This document shows positions 11,646 through 22,144 of a stretch of DNA of 64,000 nt, in pieces. The DNA comes from Pyrrhosoma nymphula (lineage: Eukaryota > Arthropoda > Insecta > Odonata > Coenagrionidae). The position numbers and the translations under genes were made by a program. The stretch covers positions 45,003,822 to 45,067,821 of the forward strand of contig OY754328.1 of NCBI GenBank assembly GCA_963573305.1. Reading direction: 5' to 3'. Position 1 is the stretch's first letter. Every line of letters begins with the position of its first letter. A model generated the notes under the pieces. That model was not told the DNA's origin, searched no databases, and saw only the letters and a program-made list of their open reading frames with translations.

Positions 11646-13257
11646 TACAGTGAAACCCCGTATTTGCGTTATCGGAAATTACGTTTTCCCGCAATTTACA
11701 CCACTTTTACGAAGTCCCATTCCATTTCCTATGTTTCCAATGTATGCAGAACCCCGAATTTAGACTACATTTTTCAGTTTTCCCGCTATTTGCACCACAA
11801 CGCGCTCAATCAAAATAAAATTTAACTTTCAAAGTCCATTACTTAAGCATATAATCCTTTGTTAAACACTTTTTGACTTTGTCCTGCTCATATTTGCGGA
11901 AAAAATACGAAAGAGAGCAGTAATAGGACCTGTTTGAAGAAAGAATTTGAATTTGGCGGGGATAGTTTACAGCGCCACTCGTAGCAGAAATTGGAACTAC
12001 GTCAACTCGTCAATCTGCCAGGAAATGATACAAGGTATGAAATGAATACATTGTAAGGCTAGGAGCTAACTACGTAATTTATACAATGTAATTAAACCTG
12101 CGGAGGAGTATTCATTTTTTACCGAAGTAGAAACTTTGGAGAATGAAAATGGATTCTTATCCAGACATGATGAAAAATGAAAGAACTCGTACTAGTGGAC
12201 AACAGATCATTTGCACTGCCTCGATTCCCGAGTTATAACTAGGATAGGCTACAAATGAATTAAACTTTCGTTATCGTACCTTAATTAGACTGAATCATAA
12301 AGTTTATTTTTTAGTTGAACAATTGTTTGGACTAGTCAAACATCACGGCTGATCAGATTCTCAAGTGTTGTTAAGTCATCCTCAACTAAACTGGGGCGTA
12401 ATTTTATCCTGCTTGGCAATGGAAAAGCGAGGAGGAAAAAGGACTTTTTCTATCAAGGAGACAATTGAAGTTTTAGAACAAGTCGATTCTCATGGTGGAA
12501 CTCGCGTCGATCTAGCGAAACTGCTACGATAGCTTATCTCTAAATTAAATACTATAATTGTGAGAAATCGCGATGGGATTCTGAAACAAGCCAACCAGTG
12601 CGGTAATTTGTCTAAAAAGAGAAAATATGTTAAGAATTCTAAGTATGGATAAATGGAAGGGTTACTTAAAGAGCGGTTTTTGAGTGCTAGGTCTTCAAAT
12701 ATCCCTATATATGCGGTGCCATCATACAAGAAAAAGCTCTGCAAATCGACACAAGATTGGGAATTGAAAATTTCACAACATCCAATGGTTGGTTGGATGG
12801 ATTCAAAAATATTATTTTCTGAAGTTAATATATGTATTATTATTATTTATGGGTAGGGTCCACAGTTACCATGAGTGAAGTGAATTTTTAAGAAGCTGTT
12901 TCTGTAACTTTTATTTATTATAATTTGATCTTGATTTTGTGCGATATGTAGTAATCCCTTATTTTCTGTATCAATAATGAAGGAAAAAAATAATTTTCAC
13001 ATTTCTATTCATCTAAGGTGTTCAATGTCTTTTTTTTTCATCGTATATAAATTAATGAGAAGAGCTAGTTCAATGAATAAATTATGACACTGCTCTTTTT
13101 CAGTTTATCAGTCTATTTCTTATTTTTACCCTTACTCCAGTGAAGGAACATGGCTGTAGAAGTGAAAATTCTACTTTTCCCGCAATTTGCACTTTCCCGC
13201 AATTTGAACCTTTTTTTTAGGGTCCCTACAAAAGTGCAATTTAGGGGTTTTACTGTA
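11646..13257 (+). mobile_element. Internally deleted Tigger/pogo element with TA duplications
   Basis: Element 11648-13255 begins CAGTGAAACCCCG and ends, read in reverse, CAGTAAAACCCCT, flanked by TA on both sides: the hallmark of pogo/Tigger. TTTTCCCGCAATTT-type subterminal repeats occur near both ends. At 1.6 kb it is shorter than a full Tigger (about 2.5 kb), and only the N-terminal DNA-binding region is left inside. Confidence 0.88.
12419..12838 (+). pseudogene. CENP-B/Tigger-type DNA-binding domain remnant
   Basis: One plus frame with stops at about 12530 and 12652 reads MEKRGGKRTFSIKETIEVL, then EQVDSHGGTRVDLAKLL, then NTIIVRNRDGILKQA, NLSKKRKYVKNSKYG and LKERFLSARSSNIPI. This matches the CENP-B-type helix-turn-helix pair at the N-terminus of Tigger transposases. 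The DDE core is absent from the element. The stops argue against a functional binding protein. Confidence 0.82.
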
Positions 13258-13893
13258 TTTGCAAGATGAGGATTTCCTCCTTCCTTAGTCCTAGTCTCGC
13301 TAATCTCATTTTAATGCCTACATGTATTTATTTATTTTTGCTGCTGGCCCACAGTAAGCATTTTGCCAAAGTTCTTCATGTGAAGCATCGCAAGAAGCTA
13401 TAATGCTTCCTCTTTTTTCTTCTTCATCTGCTGAAGTTGGGATATTTCCATGATATTGAAACACTTGCTTATTTGTGGTTATATAAATGTCATTTTGGAT
13501 AAGTTTCCTAGGCAAGCACATCTTCTATGTTACTATCGTATTTAGCTTCCAACTCATTACATAAGTGTGTGTCAACTATGTATTATGCTTCACTTGTCGA
13601 CTGTTTCTTAGTACGGCTGTGATTAATTGAAGGCACTGCAACGCCGAGCGGGGCAGGTCTGACCTTTTATTGTTAGCATTTTCTGTGGAATGTGGTGCAA
13701 AAACAAAGGATCCAAAAGTGTAGCACATGCTCTGAAGTGTAAGATAAAACACATATGCATACCAAAATGAGCAAATTCTTGCACTCCAACCTTTTGCTCA
13801 AAACTAATACTCCTCACTCATATGCATTTGTTCTGTTTTTATTCATATGACACATATATCATTAATGAACTTAAGCCGTTATTTCATACTTAC
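13258..13893. other. TPC intron stretch next to exon 13894, nothing recognised
   Basis: Short unassigned frames only. The polypyrimidine and branch context of the downstream acceptor lies at 2744 onward, not here. The donor gtaagt of the S2-S3 exon opens this intron. Confidence 0.5.
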
Positions 13894-14022
13894 AAAAAGT
13901 ACAACTATTACTGCTATATTCTTAACATCTTTCCAGAACATCTTCGTTTCACTGAAGGATGCTGCAAATAATATGTGAGCCAGATAAAACGCTATGCAGA
14001 CTGATTCGAAGATGATTGTGAC
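13894..14022 (-). CDS. Two-pore channel exon: domain I S2 to S3
   Basis: 129-nt phase-0 exon, acceptor tttcag and donor gtaagt. It reads VTIIFESVCIAFYLAHILF, a short linker with SETKMFWKDVKN, then IAVIVVLF. The aromatic F-W-K/R-D-x-KN motif between S2 and S3 is a recurrent TPC feature. It joins in frame to 14110-14230 upstream and 2682-2743 downstream. Confidence 0.86.
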
Positions 14023-14109
14023 CTGAAATGAGGATAACAAAATTTTTGCAATGCACTAGTTTTTCTGGGACATACTATAATAAAAAATCCATTGAGTTAT
14101 TCATATTAC

Positions 14110-14230
14110 CCAATTTGGTAATGCTAATCCTTCCACAGCAGGGGGCTCAAACAATGCAAGGGATAGATGAAAGAAAATGATGAAATGTAGCACAAACTTA
14201 ACCAAGAAACAGTTCAAAGCAATGTATGAT
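14110..14230 (-). CDS. Two-pore channel exon: domain I S1 and extracytosolic loop
   Basis: 121-nt exon, acceptor cacag and donor gtaata. It reads SYIALNCFLV, a hydrophobic S1 (KFVLHFIIFFHLSLALF), then EPPAVEGLALPNW. The motif L-A-L-F/V-E-P-P-A-V before S2 is typical of invertebrate and vertebrate TPC domain I. One base from the start completes the Lys codon of exon 14317-14402; it exits in phase 0. Confidence 0.87.
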
Positions 14231-14316
14231 CTGTGAATGATAAAAATTACACAACTTTTTAATTATTATTTCCATTTAAATGCTAAACTAAACTAGTTTT
14301 CTTCTCTGTAACTTAC

Positions 14317-14402
14317 TTCAGACTCTTCTCATCAGTTTTATACACGATCCCAAAGTGGCCATTACAAGCATCTTTGATGAAAACCGAAGCTAGAAGCAAA
14401 TT
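14317..14402 (-). CDS. Two-pore channel exon: cytosolic N-terminal segment before S1
   Basis: 86-nt exon, acceptor tttcag and donor gtaagt. It encodes NLLLASVFIKDACNGHF, then a segment ending TDEKSLK. The A-x-FI-x-DA pattern about 30 residues before S1 matches the pre-S1 helix of TPC proteins. Starts in phase 0. The seven exons together give about 235 residues covering one complete channel domain. The TPC family is clear. The paralogue (TPC1 versus TPC2/3) is not: TPC1 is the usual insect form, but the NNPDVMIPAY pore exit also looks TPC2-like. Confidence 0.85.
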
Positions 14403-16185
14403 CTGAAATACACAAAAAATTAAGCTAGCACATTTAACTCCCATTATGTTGGAATTTTGAATATACAGTAAAAACTTGATATTACATATTGGGAGGGACC
14501 AAAAATAGGCAGTATCAGGGTTGTTACAAGATTTTCGAATTCAAACTCTGACTTTTCCCTGACCAAAATCTTCATTCCCTCTTGACTTTTTCACACTCTC
14601 CTATCGATCATTACATAACATTTTTGAAGAATAAGAGTCAATAAAATACAAAATTCTTTTAAAAAATATATATTTAACCCTTTCCACCCGAGAATTTTTT
14701 TTGTAAATTTTTTTCAAACTTGTGTTTTTCTGGTTCATAGACACTTATTTTAGCCATCAGGAAGAAAAAAAAATTTTCAGATCAACAGCTATCACGGAAA
14801 GGTATCGCGGGTGTAATTTTGTAATCAGGAAAAATCCCCACCAGCACATTTGTGTGGGTGCAATTACGACTGAAAACTATTCCAAAAGTTTTTGTTTTAA
14901 CAGGATTGATTCCCAAATGAAACACAAATCATAGCTATTATTAACAAAAAATATCATTTTTCTCAGGATAATCCAATTTAACTGAAAAATACACTTAAGC
15001 CAACGGATGACTACAGGAGCAAAAAGCACCCAGCAAAAACGACACACCTCAACTCAGTGAAGTCCTGCCAGAAACAAATATACCTGCATCCACACGGCGA
15101 CTTGCATGAGGTTTTGCCTGTTTCCATCAAGCCTCGGTTGATTGTGTCATTAAGCTATCCCAGATGAAAAGAGTTCCCGCAACATTATATTACTCTCAAT
15201 ATTCAATGTGCTACACGCCTATGTACAAAGTTAAAATATGTATGTATGTTAAATGACAAACCCTGATGAAGATTTTGTCTCATTACGGGCTATTGCTGTA
15301 AATATGTTGATATATAGTGAGAATAATTATGTTAATACTTGCATATGTGTAAATATGTGTCATGGCAGTAAACACCTTTTGACTTGACTTAGATGCAATT
15401 GTTCCTGCCTTTTCCTTCATCTATTGTTAATGCTATTTGTTGAGTGGTGAATTATTTTGCAGGAATTTCAGCATCTGCAGACTGCATCTAGAACTCTGGT
15501 AGCCAAATCTGCTCGCGGTAAGATCGGTTCTCTGCACGCTGTGTTTGGTATGGAGGTTATATTATCAGTTACTTATTTAAAAGGTGCCAGTGGTCCCGCC
15601 ATTCGTCTACTAGTAGTTAGCAGAATTGCCGCTAGGTGGCGCTACTTGCCACGTAGTTCCTGTTAAGCTCGAGTGTGGCGCTGCAAGCGGTTAAATATGG
15701 CGGTATACGTGGTTACTACATATATAGATTCCTTGGCGGCAGAGATAGGTTCCACGCAAAATAGAGGAAATCTATCTAGATGATCCACGGATAGCCCACG
15801 TCGGCCATATGTATTGCATCGCTATGCCGAGAGATAGCCTATCCTTAACAGAGATAGCCTATCCTTGGATTCCAAGGATGCTATTCGTTTATTTGGGGAT
15901 ATGCCTTGACTTGTGCTGGCTGGGTTATAATTACGTGATAAAAGGCATTAATATATTTTTTTAGTCTTTCTCAATGCTCACCAAATAAAAATTAATTTAA
16001 GGATGATTTGTGTGGAAATCTTTGAAACAATTTTTGTTTTTTAAAAGACATAAATAAACATTACACTTCTCACATCTTGTTTTTGTTCTGCTATTACATT
16101 GATTGTACCTGCACATTCTCGGCGATAGGATGTCATCAATCACCGGGAAATGGTTATAACCATCAAAACGCTTGTCTGCACAGGG
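14403..16185. other. Probable TPC intron, LINE-like tail and short tandem duplication
   Basis: The segment at about 15190-15395 resembles a LINE 3' end, finishing in a TTGACTTGACTT repeat. A 16-bp unit GAGATAGCCTATCCTT occurs at 15831 and 15851, followed by the palindrome CCTTGGATTCCAAGG. No exon recognised. A TIR-like TACAGTAAAAACTTG near 14466 has no partner end that I can find. Confidence 0.4.
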
Positions 16186-17015
16186 AATAATAATAATAAT
16201 GGTAGTTTTATTATCCATAAGAACTAATACAGGCAAGTATAAATGGTATAGGCTTCGTCAATACAATGATAATGAGTGATACAGATTGGAGGTATCATTC
16301 ACATAAAAGGTATAGACATTTTCAAAATCAATTAGTTGTAGCGTCTTGGGCTGTCTCATTTGTCGGTCGTCAATAGAGACAAAAGATGTTTTGTTTTTCG
16401 GGACGTAACTATGAACGGTTGTTGAATACAGATGAGAATAAAGATAAGATCTCATGATTTAATTCTGGAGATAAATCAGTAGATAACATTTGATTTCAAT
16501 ACGACAGTCACAGCACAATATTTCATGTACAAACAATGCTCATTGAATAAGTTTAAATATGTGACTATTTTCTTTACAATAATTGATATATTCATCAACA
16601 CTATACAAGTTTTTATAAGCCAGATATCTTTTGAGATTCACTTTGAAAAGTTCTATTGAGGACAAATTTCTCAATTGTTCTGGTAAAAGGTTGTAGAGTT
16701 TTGTACCCTTATGGAGAGGACCTTCACTACTCCTTTTTGGCTTTCTAGGAAGAACATACAAGTAGTCCTTGGTTCTTGTCATGTGCGAATGGTAGTCCGC
16801 ATATTTAGGGAGAGAATTTATAAGCTTCTTTAAGAATAGCATTAAATTCAGAATATAGAGGGATGTTACGGTTAAGATTTTGTGTACCTCAAAGTGAGGT
16901 CGACAAGATTCTCTATATTTTAAGTTTAGCATAATTCTTAAAACTTTCTTTTGTATATAAATACCTCAGTGCTATTGCAACTGTTACCCCAGAAAATAAT
17001 ACCGTAAGAGATTAA
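16186..17015 (-). mobile_element. CR1/Jockey-like LINE 3' fragment with ATT-repeat tail
   Basis: Minus-strand reading from about 17015 gives YGIIFWGNS, then (16932-16540) HSHMTRTKDYLYVLPR, GTKLYNLLPEQLRNL and FKVNLKRYLAYKNLYS, the C-terminal tail of CR1/Jockey-type reverse-transcriptase ORFs. A ~350-bp 3' UTR ends in an (ATT)n tail at about 16186-16200. It is a different subfamily from the copy at 5860. 5' truncated and frameshifted at the top end. Confidence 0.72.
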
Positions 17016-17025
17016 GAATTGAAAG

Positions 17026-17410
17026 TTAGCATAGTACACATATTTTGGGTGGATTGTAAAATTTACATTTTTTCACTTTAGGAACCTCATCTGCCATCAT
17101 TTCTTCATCAGTTCCATCCACCCAAGCTCTATCGGGAGTAGCAATAAGAGCTTCTGCAAGCTCTGTCCTGAACTTCAGGAAGTCCTTTGTTTTCTTTCGG
17201 GGACTCCTATTTTCTCTAGATGCTTCTATGTACTGGAACCAGCTATTTACGGTTCCTAAATCCAGAAAGTGTAGAATCACTTTGAGGGTCCACTTTTTTG
17301 TTTTGAACCAAATTCTGTAGTTCTCCATTATTTGATCACATAGATCAACTCCCCCCATTGATTTATTATATCTTCGGGCAATAGCTGGGCAAGATACATC
17401 TACATATTTT
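17026..17410 (-). pseudogene. piggyBac transposase fragment
   Basis: Reads VDVSCPAIARRYNKS, MGGVDLCDQIMENY, WTLKVILHFLDLGTVNSWF, and ends VKKCKFYNPPKICVLC. This is the piggyBac region around the last catalytic aspartate (MGGVD--DQ) through to the start of the C-terminal cysteine-rich domain. The catalytic Asp is kept, but the first two are absent. No TTAA ends are visible; it abuts the LINE fragment. Confidence 0.82.
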
Positions 17411-17857
17411 TTTCTTTTTTAGACCACCGCTGAAAATGCTGCTGTGGTTCGACTCCACTACAGGTGGATGCTAAAAGCACCTTGTTATTGTCCATCCATT
17501 GAACGACAACAATATTATCATCACAGCGCATATATTGCAGTGATTCACCCCGATTCATTTTTTTTTTCTTCGAATTTGATTTGGCCCGTGACTCAATTTG
17601 CCATTATGGTATCACTTCCTTCTATCCCTATATTGTTTGATTATTCCAGTAGTGGGAGAGTGGTAAAATGGCGATCAAAATAAACAAAATTCCACTAGGG
17701 AATAGTTTGAATAAGGGGCAAAACCACAGATGAGCCATGGCCTAGCTTTGAAAAGCTCTGTATTTTTTCCCTGAAATACTTCTAAGTCCACCACTACACC
17801 CGAAGAAGATGTAATGATGTAATTCTTTAAGCCCACAGGTTGTTTTTTATATATTGC
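17411..17857. other. Unassigned spacer between piggyBac copies
   Basis: No feature recognised in this stretch. Confidence 0.5.
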
Positions 17858-18529
17858 TTAACCCCTCAAGCGTGACTTTAAATGGACGTATTAAATCCCC
17901 CAGCGTGTGCGACGCAGCAGTTGCGTCCGCTTAAATCCATGCCTCAAGCGTGTACGACGCACCGTTTGTGTCCACACTTTTCATTAAGAATTCTTATCGC
18001 CTATGCTCTGATATATATACTTCCAGTGAGTATATATGTGAGCTTAAGGTGCCTGCTTTCTTTTTGTGCTTCTTTGCTGCCTGTATATATGAGTTCGTAT
18101 TTTTAATTTTTTTTTCCTGACTCATGCCTGGTAAAGAAAATGCTTACTCGCGACCCGGCGTCTTGTGCCTGATTGTGAACAGATCTTTCCACTCACACTC
18201 TGATTTATTACTCTCAGAGAGCTTATGATTGCGTGTTGATGCTGACTTCATCTTTCTGTGGTTCCTTGTTATCTGCACTCCACATTGTCCCCTTCTCTCT
18301 CATTATGGCAATGCATTCGCAGGCATGGCCCATCCAGGCTTGGTCACTCAATGCTTCTCAGAACCTCATTAGGTCCATCCTCGTATCCTATCTTATTTAC
18401 GATGTTTACGGAGTTGAAGGGTCGAGGTTTCTTGATGCCTATTACCGAAAGGCCTAAGCTGCATTGGTGGCTTTTTTATTTTTTTCTTTCTTTGGACCGG
18501 CCCCTTACTGAACTCCTCTTCAGTTCGCC

Positions 18530-18913
18530 ATGGCGTCTAGCTCTCGTGAGTTGTTTGGCCAGGAAGTGCTTCATGCTTTGGAAGAAACGAGTAACGAAAG
18601 TTTAGATACAATTTCTGAGGATTCTAGTGGATACACTTGGGGTTTCAGTTCAGAAGAGGAAGAAACTTCTCATTTTTCTGTGAATAATCAAGAGAATACT
18701 TGGGATGAAATCGGCAGTGCTAATCTTCCTCTTCCGTGTGATTTAGTTGGGAAACAAATAGTGCAAGTTCAGTGTGCCGATGATCCCCTAGAATATTTCA
18801 AGTTGTTTTTCGACGATGATCTAATTACGATCATAGTAACTGAAACAAACAGTTACGCGAAACAGTTTCTTGTTCACGAGAAAGAAAAAATCTTGAAAGA
18901 AAAAAATAACTAA
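18530..18913 (+). pseudogene. piggyBac N-terminal ORF (127 aa)
   Basis: Begins MASSSRELFGQEVLHALE, has an acidic Ser/Glu-rich stretch typical of piggyBac N-termini, then DDPLEYFKLFFDDDL and TETNSYAKQF, which correspond to the conserved P-x-FF-x-LFF...ETN-YA entry of the transposase fold. It stops shortly after, where the deletion has removed roughly 300 residues including the catalytic core. The 10-40-residue match is strong for the family, but the protein cannot transpose by itself. Confidence 0.75.
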
Positions 18914-18926
18914 ACATTCAGACGAT

Positions 18927-19460
18927 ATGCAACCCGTAAGTCGAAAGGGTGGGTTAGAATTGGTAAATAAGCCTACTTGTGTAATAGATTATAATAAATA
19001 TATGGGTGGTTTAGACTTGAAAGATCAACTTTTAGAATCGTTCTTGCTAGAAAGGAATAGGACAAAAGTGTGGTATAAAAAATTATTCACCCACTTAGTA
19101 AATACGGCTGTGTTGAATGCTTATATTCTTTACTGCAAGGCTGGAAACAAGAAAGATCATATATCGTTCAGAATAGACTTAGTGAACAAGATCATAGGCA
19201 AGTACCGCGGGCAGAATTTAGAAAAGCGCAAAGGACGGCCCTCAGATACCGACACTGAATGCTCGCGATTGACAGGTCAGCATTCCATTCAAGAAAATCC
19301 TAAAACAGATACTTTTAAAGTTGGAAGAAGAAAGTGTGTGGTGTGTACGAAACAGGGAAAGAGAAAAGAAACAAGGTACAGGTGTAAAACCTGCCCAGGG
19401 ACACCGTCTCTCTGCCTAGACCCCTGTTTTGAGCGATACCATACTCAGATCAACTACTAA
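18927..19460 (+). pseudogene. piggyBac C-terminal ORF with cysteine-rich domain (177 aa)
   Basis: The frame reads QPVSRKGG, then YNKYMGGLDLKDQLLESF (last catalytic Asp region), WYKKLFTHLVNTAVLNA, and a C-terminal zinc-binding domain with CVVCTKQGK, CKTCPG, CLDPCFERYH. This cross-brace cysteine-rich domain binds the transposon end in piggyBac-type transposases. It is uninterrupted over 178 codons, lying 13 bases past the stop of the N-terminal ORF. Confidence 0.78.
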
Positions 19461-19743
19461 ACATCGGATATGGGGAGCAGAAAAAAATAAACGGCATGAA
19501 AAAATGTAAGTATAAATTTGTAATGATACAGTATAAACAATTTTAAATATAATATAATTTTTTTGAATTTTTCAAAATAGCGGTTACAATGCTAAAAATA
19601 TTTAGGCTAATGTCTGCACAAATTCTTCGCTGCTTGCGAAAAAAAGGCACCCTGAGCGATTTAAATACCTCCGATTAAAGTCACGCTGGAGACATGGAAT
19701 TGAGTGGACGCATATGCTGCGTCGCACACGCTGGAGGGGTTAA

Positions 19744-20334
19744 GTCCAGGACAACGGCCAGTAAATGAAATCATTTGCTCGTCGATTGAATATTAGTTAA
19801 TATATACATAGGAATATTACGGCATGCATTACGCACTGCATTAATTACCTGTTGTACCTTCCACAACTTGTTAATCTCAGAATCGGGTGGAGGGACAAGA
19901 GTATCCATGAAGTGTAAATTGATTCTGATGGTGGATTTGTGAGAAAATGGTTGGAAGTACATTTCAAACGCAAGAAAAACATTAAAATTGCAAGCAAATG
20001 TTCTCAATTCAATTTAAACGAACTCGCGTGCAAATATTGCTGAGGTATGCGGAAGTTTGCAGTTCATCGTAGCATAACCGGTGTTACGATAACAATCGCG
20101 GGAGGATGACATCGGGTGATTTCGATTTACGGCGATAACCGGCAATACACAGCTTGTCACGCCGCGGTGCTTTCTATTTACAATTAGTGGAATAACCACC
20201 TATCGGCATCTATGATCAGTGGCTCTCCGCTCCGAGGTGAGTCGAACAAAGGAAAAGCAATATGCACATTTATTCTAAGTAATCTGCTACAGCAGGGTTT
20301 CTCAAACTTTTCCTGCGATGGAACACTTCGTAAA
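19744..20334. other. Unassigned, with a hAT-like terminus at 20293
   Basis: CAGGGTTTCTCAAACTTTT at about 20293 looks like the left end of a hAT/Charlie-type MITE, a motif that recurs in altered form (CAGGGATTCTTAAACGTTTT) at about 57175. I found no matching right end for either. Nothing else recognised. Confidence 0.4.
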
Positions 20335-20870
20335 TCCTGAATATTGGGCTACAGATTTGAAGACGAGATGGACTGCACATGTGTGAATAGCCGCTTTGAG
20401 TTGTTTCATTTCAATGGGCTTGTTCGCCAAGAGTTTTTTAATGCCAATTATAGTTTGAAAACTAAAGAGACACGTATTTTTCCGATTTTTTATTTTGTGT
20501 CTGATTTGTTCATAACAGTCTACTACGGATTTGAAGACGAGACAGACTGCGCATGCGTGAATAGCCGCTTTGAGTTGTTTCATTTCAATGGCATCGTTCA
20601 CCAAGAGATTTTAAATGCTAATTATAGTTTGAAAACTAAAGAGACACGTATTTTTCCGATTTTTTATATTTTTTTCTGATTTGTTCATTAGACTCTACTA
20701 CGGATTTGAAGATGAGACGGACTGCGCATGCGTGAATAGCCGCTTTGAGTTGTTTCATTTTAATGGGCTTGTTCGCCAAGAGTTTTTAAAATGCCAATTC
20801 TGATAGTGTTTGAAAAATAAAGAGAGACGTATTTTTCTGTTTTTTGATCCGTCGCCTGCTTTTCGAATTA
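20335..20870. repeat. ~175-bp tandem repeat, about 3 units
   Basis: Unit starts can be set at GATTTGAAGACGAGA: 20354, 20528 and 20703 (the third reads GATGAGA), giving periods of 174 and 175 bp. Shared blocks include GCGTGAATAGCCGCTTTGAG, TTGTTTCATTT and AAACTAAAGAGACACG. The last unit diverges after about 20800. The hAT-like terminus at 20293 directly precedes it, so the array may be internal to such an element. Confidence 0.88.
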
Positions 20871-21702
20871 TCGGCGGCGAAAAATCGGGGTTCTTAACCC
20901 TTTCACGTAAAAGAACCAACATGAAAAGTTTTGAAGTTACTCGCTGCTCCATCCAATCACGATGGGTGCTATGCAGCATTCCCCTTCCCTCGCTTTCCAG
21001 CGAGCGAATTAGAAACTGAACTGGATCTCTGATGACGTCACGAACTTTTTGAGTGGGCAGCAAGTTTCGTGAATTTTTGTTTTTGATTTAAGAGGGAGTG
21101 GCGGAATATAGAAGAATGTTGTCTTCACCAAAAATCTATTTTCCAATCCATCTACCGAATTCGTGAAGTAGATTGCAATTTCGCATCATAGTGAACGACC
21201 TTATTGCAGTGGTTGCGTACCTGGCTTTAAAGCACCAATCAAGGCCAACTACGACATCAATATAATTGTCGATATATTTATTTATTGCGTGGAACCAAGA
21301 TTGATTTTATTGTTTGAATTTCTAGTTTTTAGCCATTTCCATCAAATGACTGTTTGTTTTCCAGTGACAATTGTTAAGTATCCTAGTTTTATTCCTGGTT
21401 TCTGTGCTTGCAAGTGATTTTGACGAGTTATTGAGATGACAAATGCAAAATTAAGCGCAAGAGACCAAGCTTTCCAGTATCAAAAGGATGGATTTTATTA
21501 TATCGATAAAAGTACGGTCATGTACATATTCTACAATATTCAGGCTGCTTGGGAAAGACTCAATTGGAAAAATTCAAAATCTTCGAAGAACGTAACTGCA
21601 GCAAACTTTCACAAGGATGGAAATTCTCTAAAGTTACATGTCAATACACGAAATGTATTAAATTTTATTTTTAAATTTAGTGCCACTTATCCAGGTTCCA
21701 GG
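20871..21702. other. Unassigned; small ORF 21436-21723 of doubtful status
   Basis: The plus ORF at 21436 begins MTNAKLSARDQAFQYQKDGF, faintly like the N-terminal zinc-finger region of hAT/CGGBP1-type proteins, but without the expected Cys pair. Its 3' end runs into the foldback arm. Nothing else recognised. Confidence 0.3.
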
Positions 21703-22144
21703 TTGGCGAAAAATAACTGCTAAAATATTTATAAATAATAAAAATAGACAAACGTTTTCACCAAAATACAACATATTTATCTACCCGGAAATGAATTAAA
21801 GGAACAAGAATGATGAAACAAAGCTAATAAAGAAAACGAAAAGAAATAAGCATTCACTAAATAGTGTGTGATAGTGTTCATGAAAAACAAAAAAAAACGC
21901 TTACCTTGAGTTCAAAGAAAAATTTGTTGCAATGCAATAAATAGGCATAGATCCAAACTGTCTTCAGTGTACGACTGTCTGAGCTGTACTGAGGGACAGG
22001 AGAGCACTCCAAGGTCGCTAGACGAAGGGATGGGCCCTCTACAAAAGCAGAAAGTTTAACAGTACCCATGACGTGATAGGACGTCATCAGCCAGCGGGTA
22101 TGGACAGCCATTACGTGATAGGACGTCATGCTGCAGTGAATGGG

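Larger units (their letters stand above)
17858..19743 (+). mobile_element. Internally deleted piggyBac element with TTAA ends
   Basis: Bounded by TTAA at 17858-17861 and 19740-19743. The ends read TTAACCCCTCAAGCGTG and, in reverse, TTAACCCCTCCAGCGTG, followed on both sides by GTGTGCGACGCA-type subterminal repeats. Total 1.88 kb. It holds an N-terminal ORF (18530-18913) and a C-terminal ORF (18927-19460), but none of the first two catalytic motifs. Confidence 0.9.
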
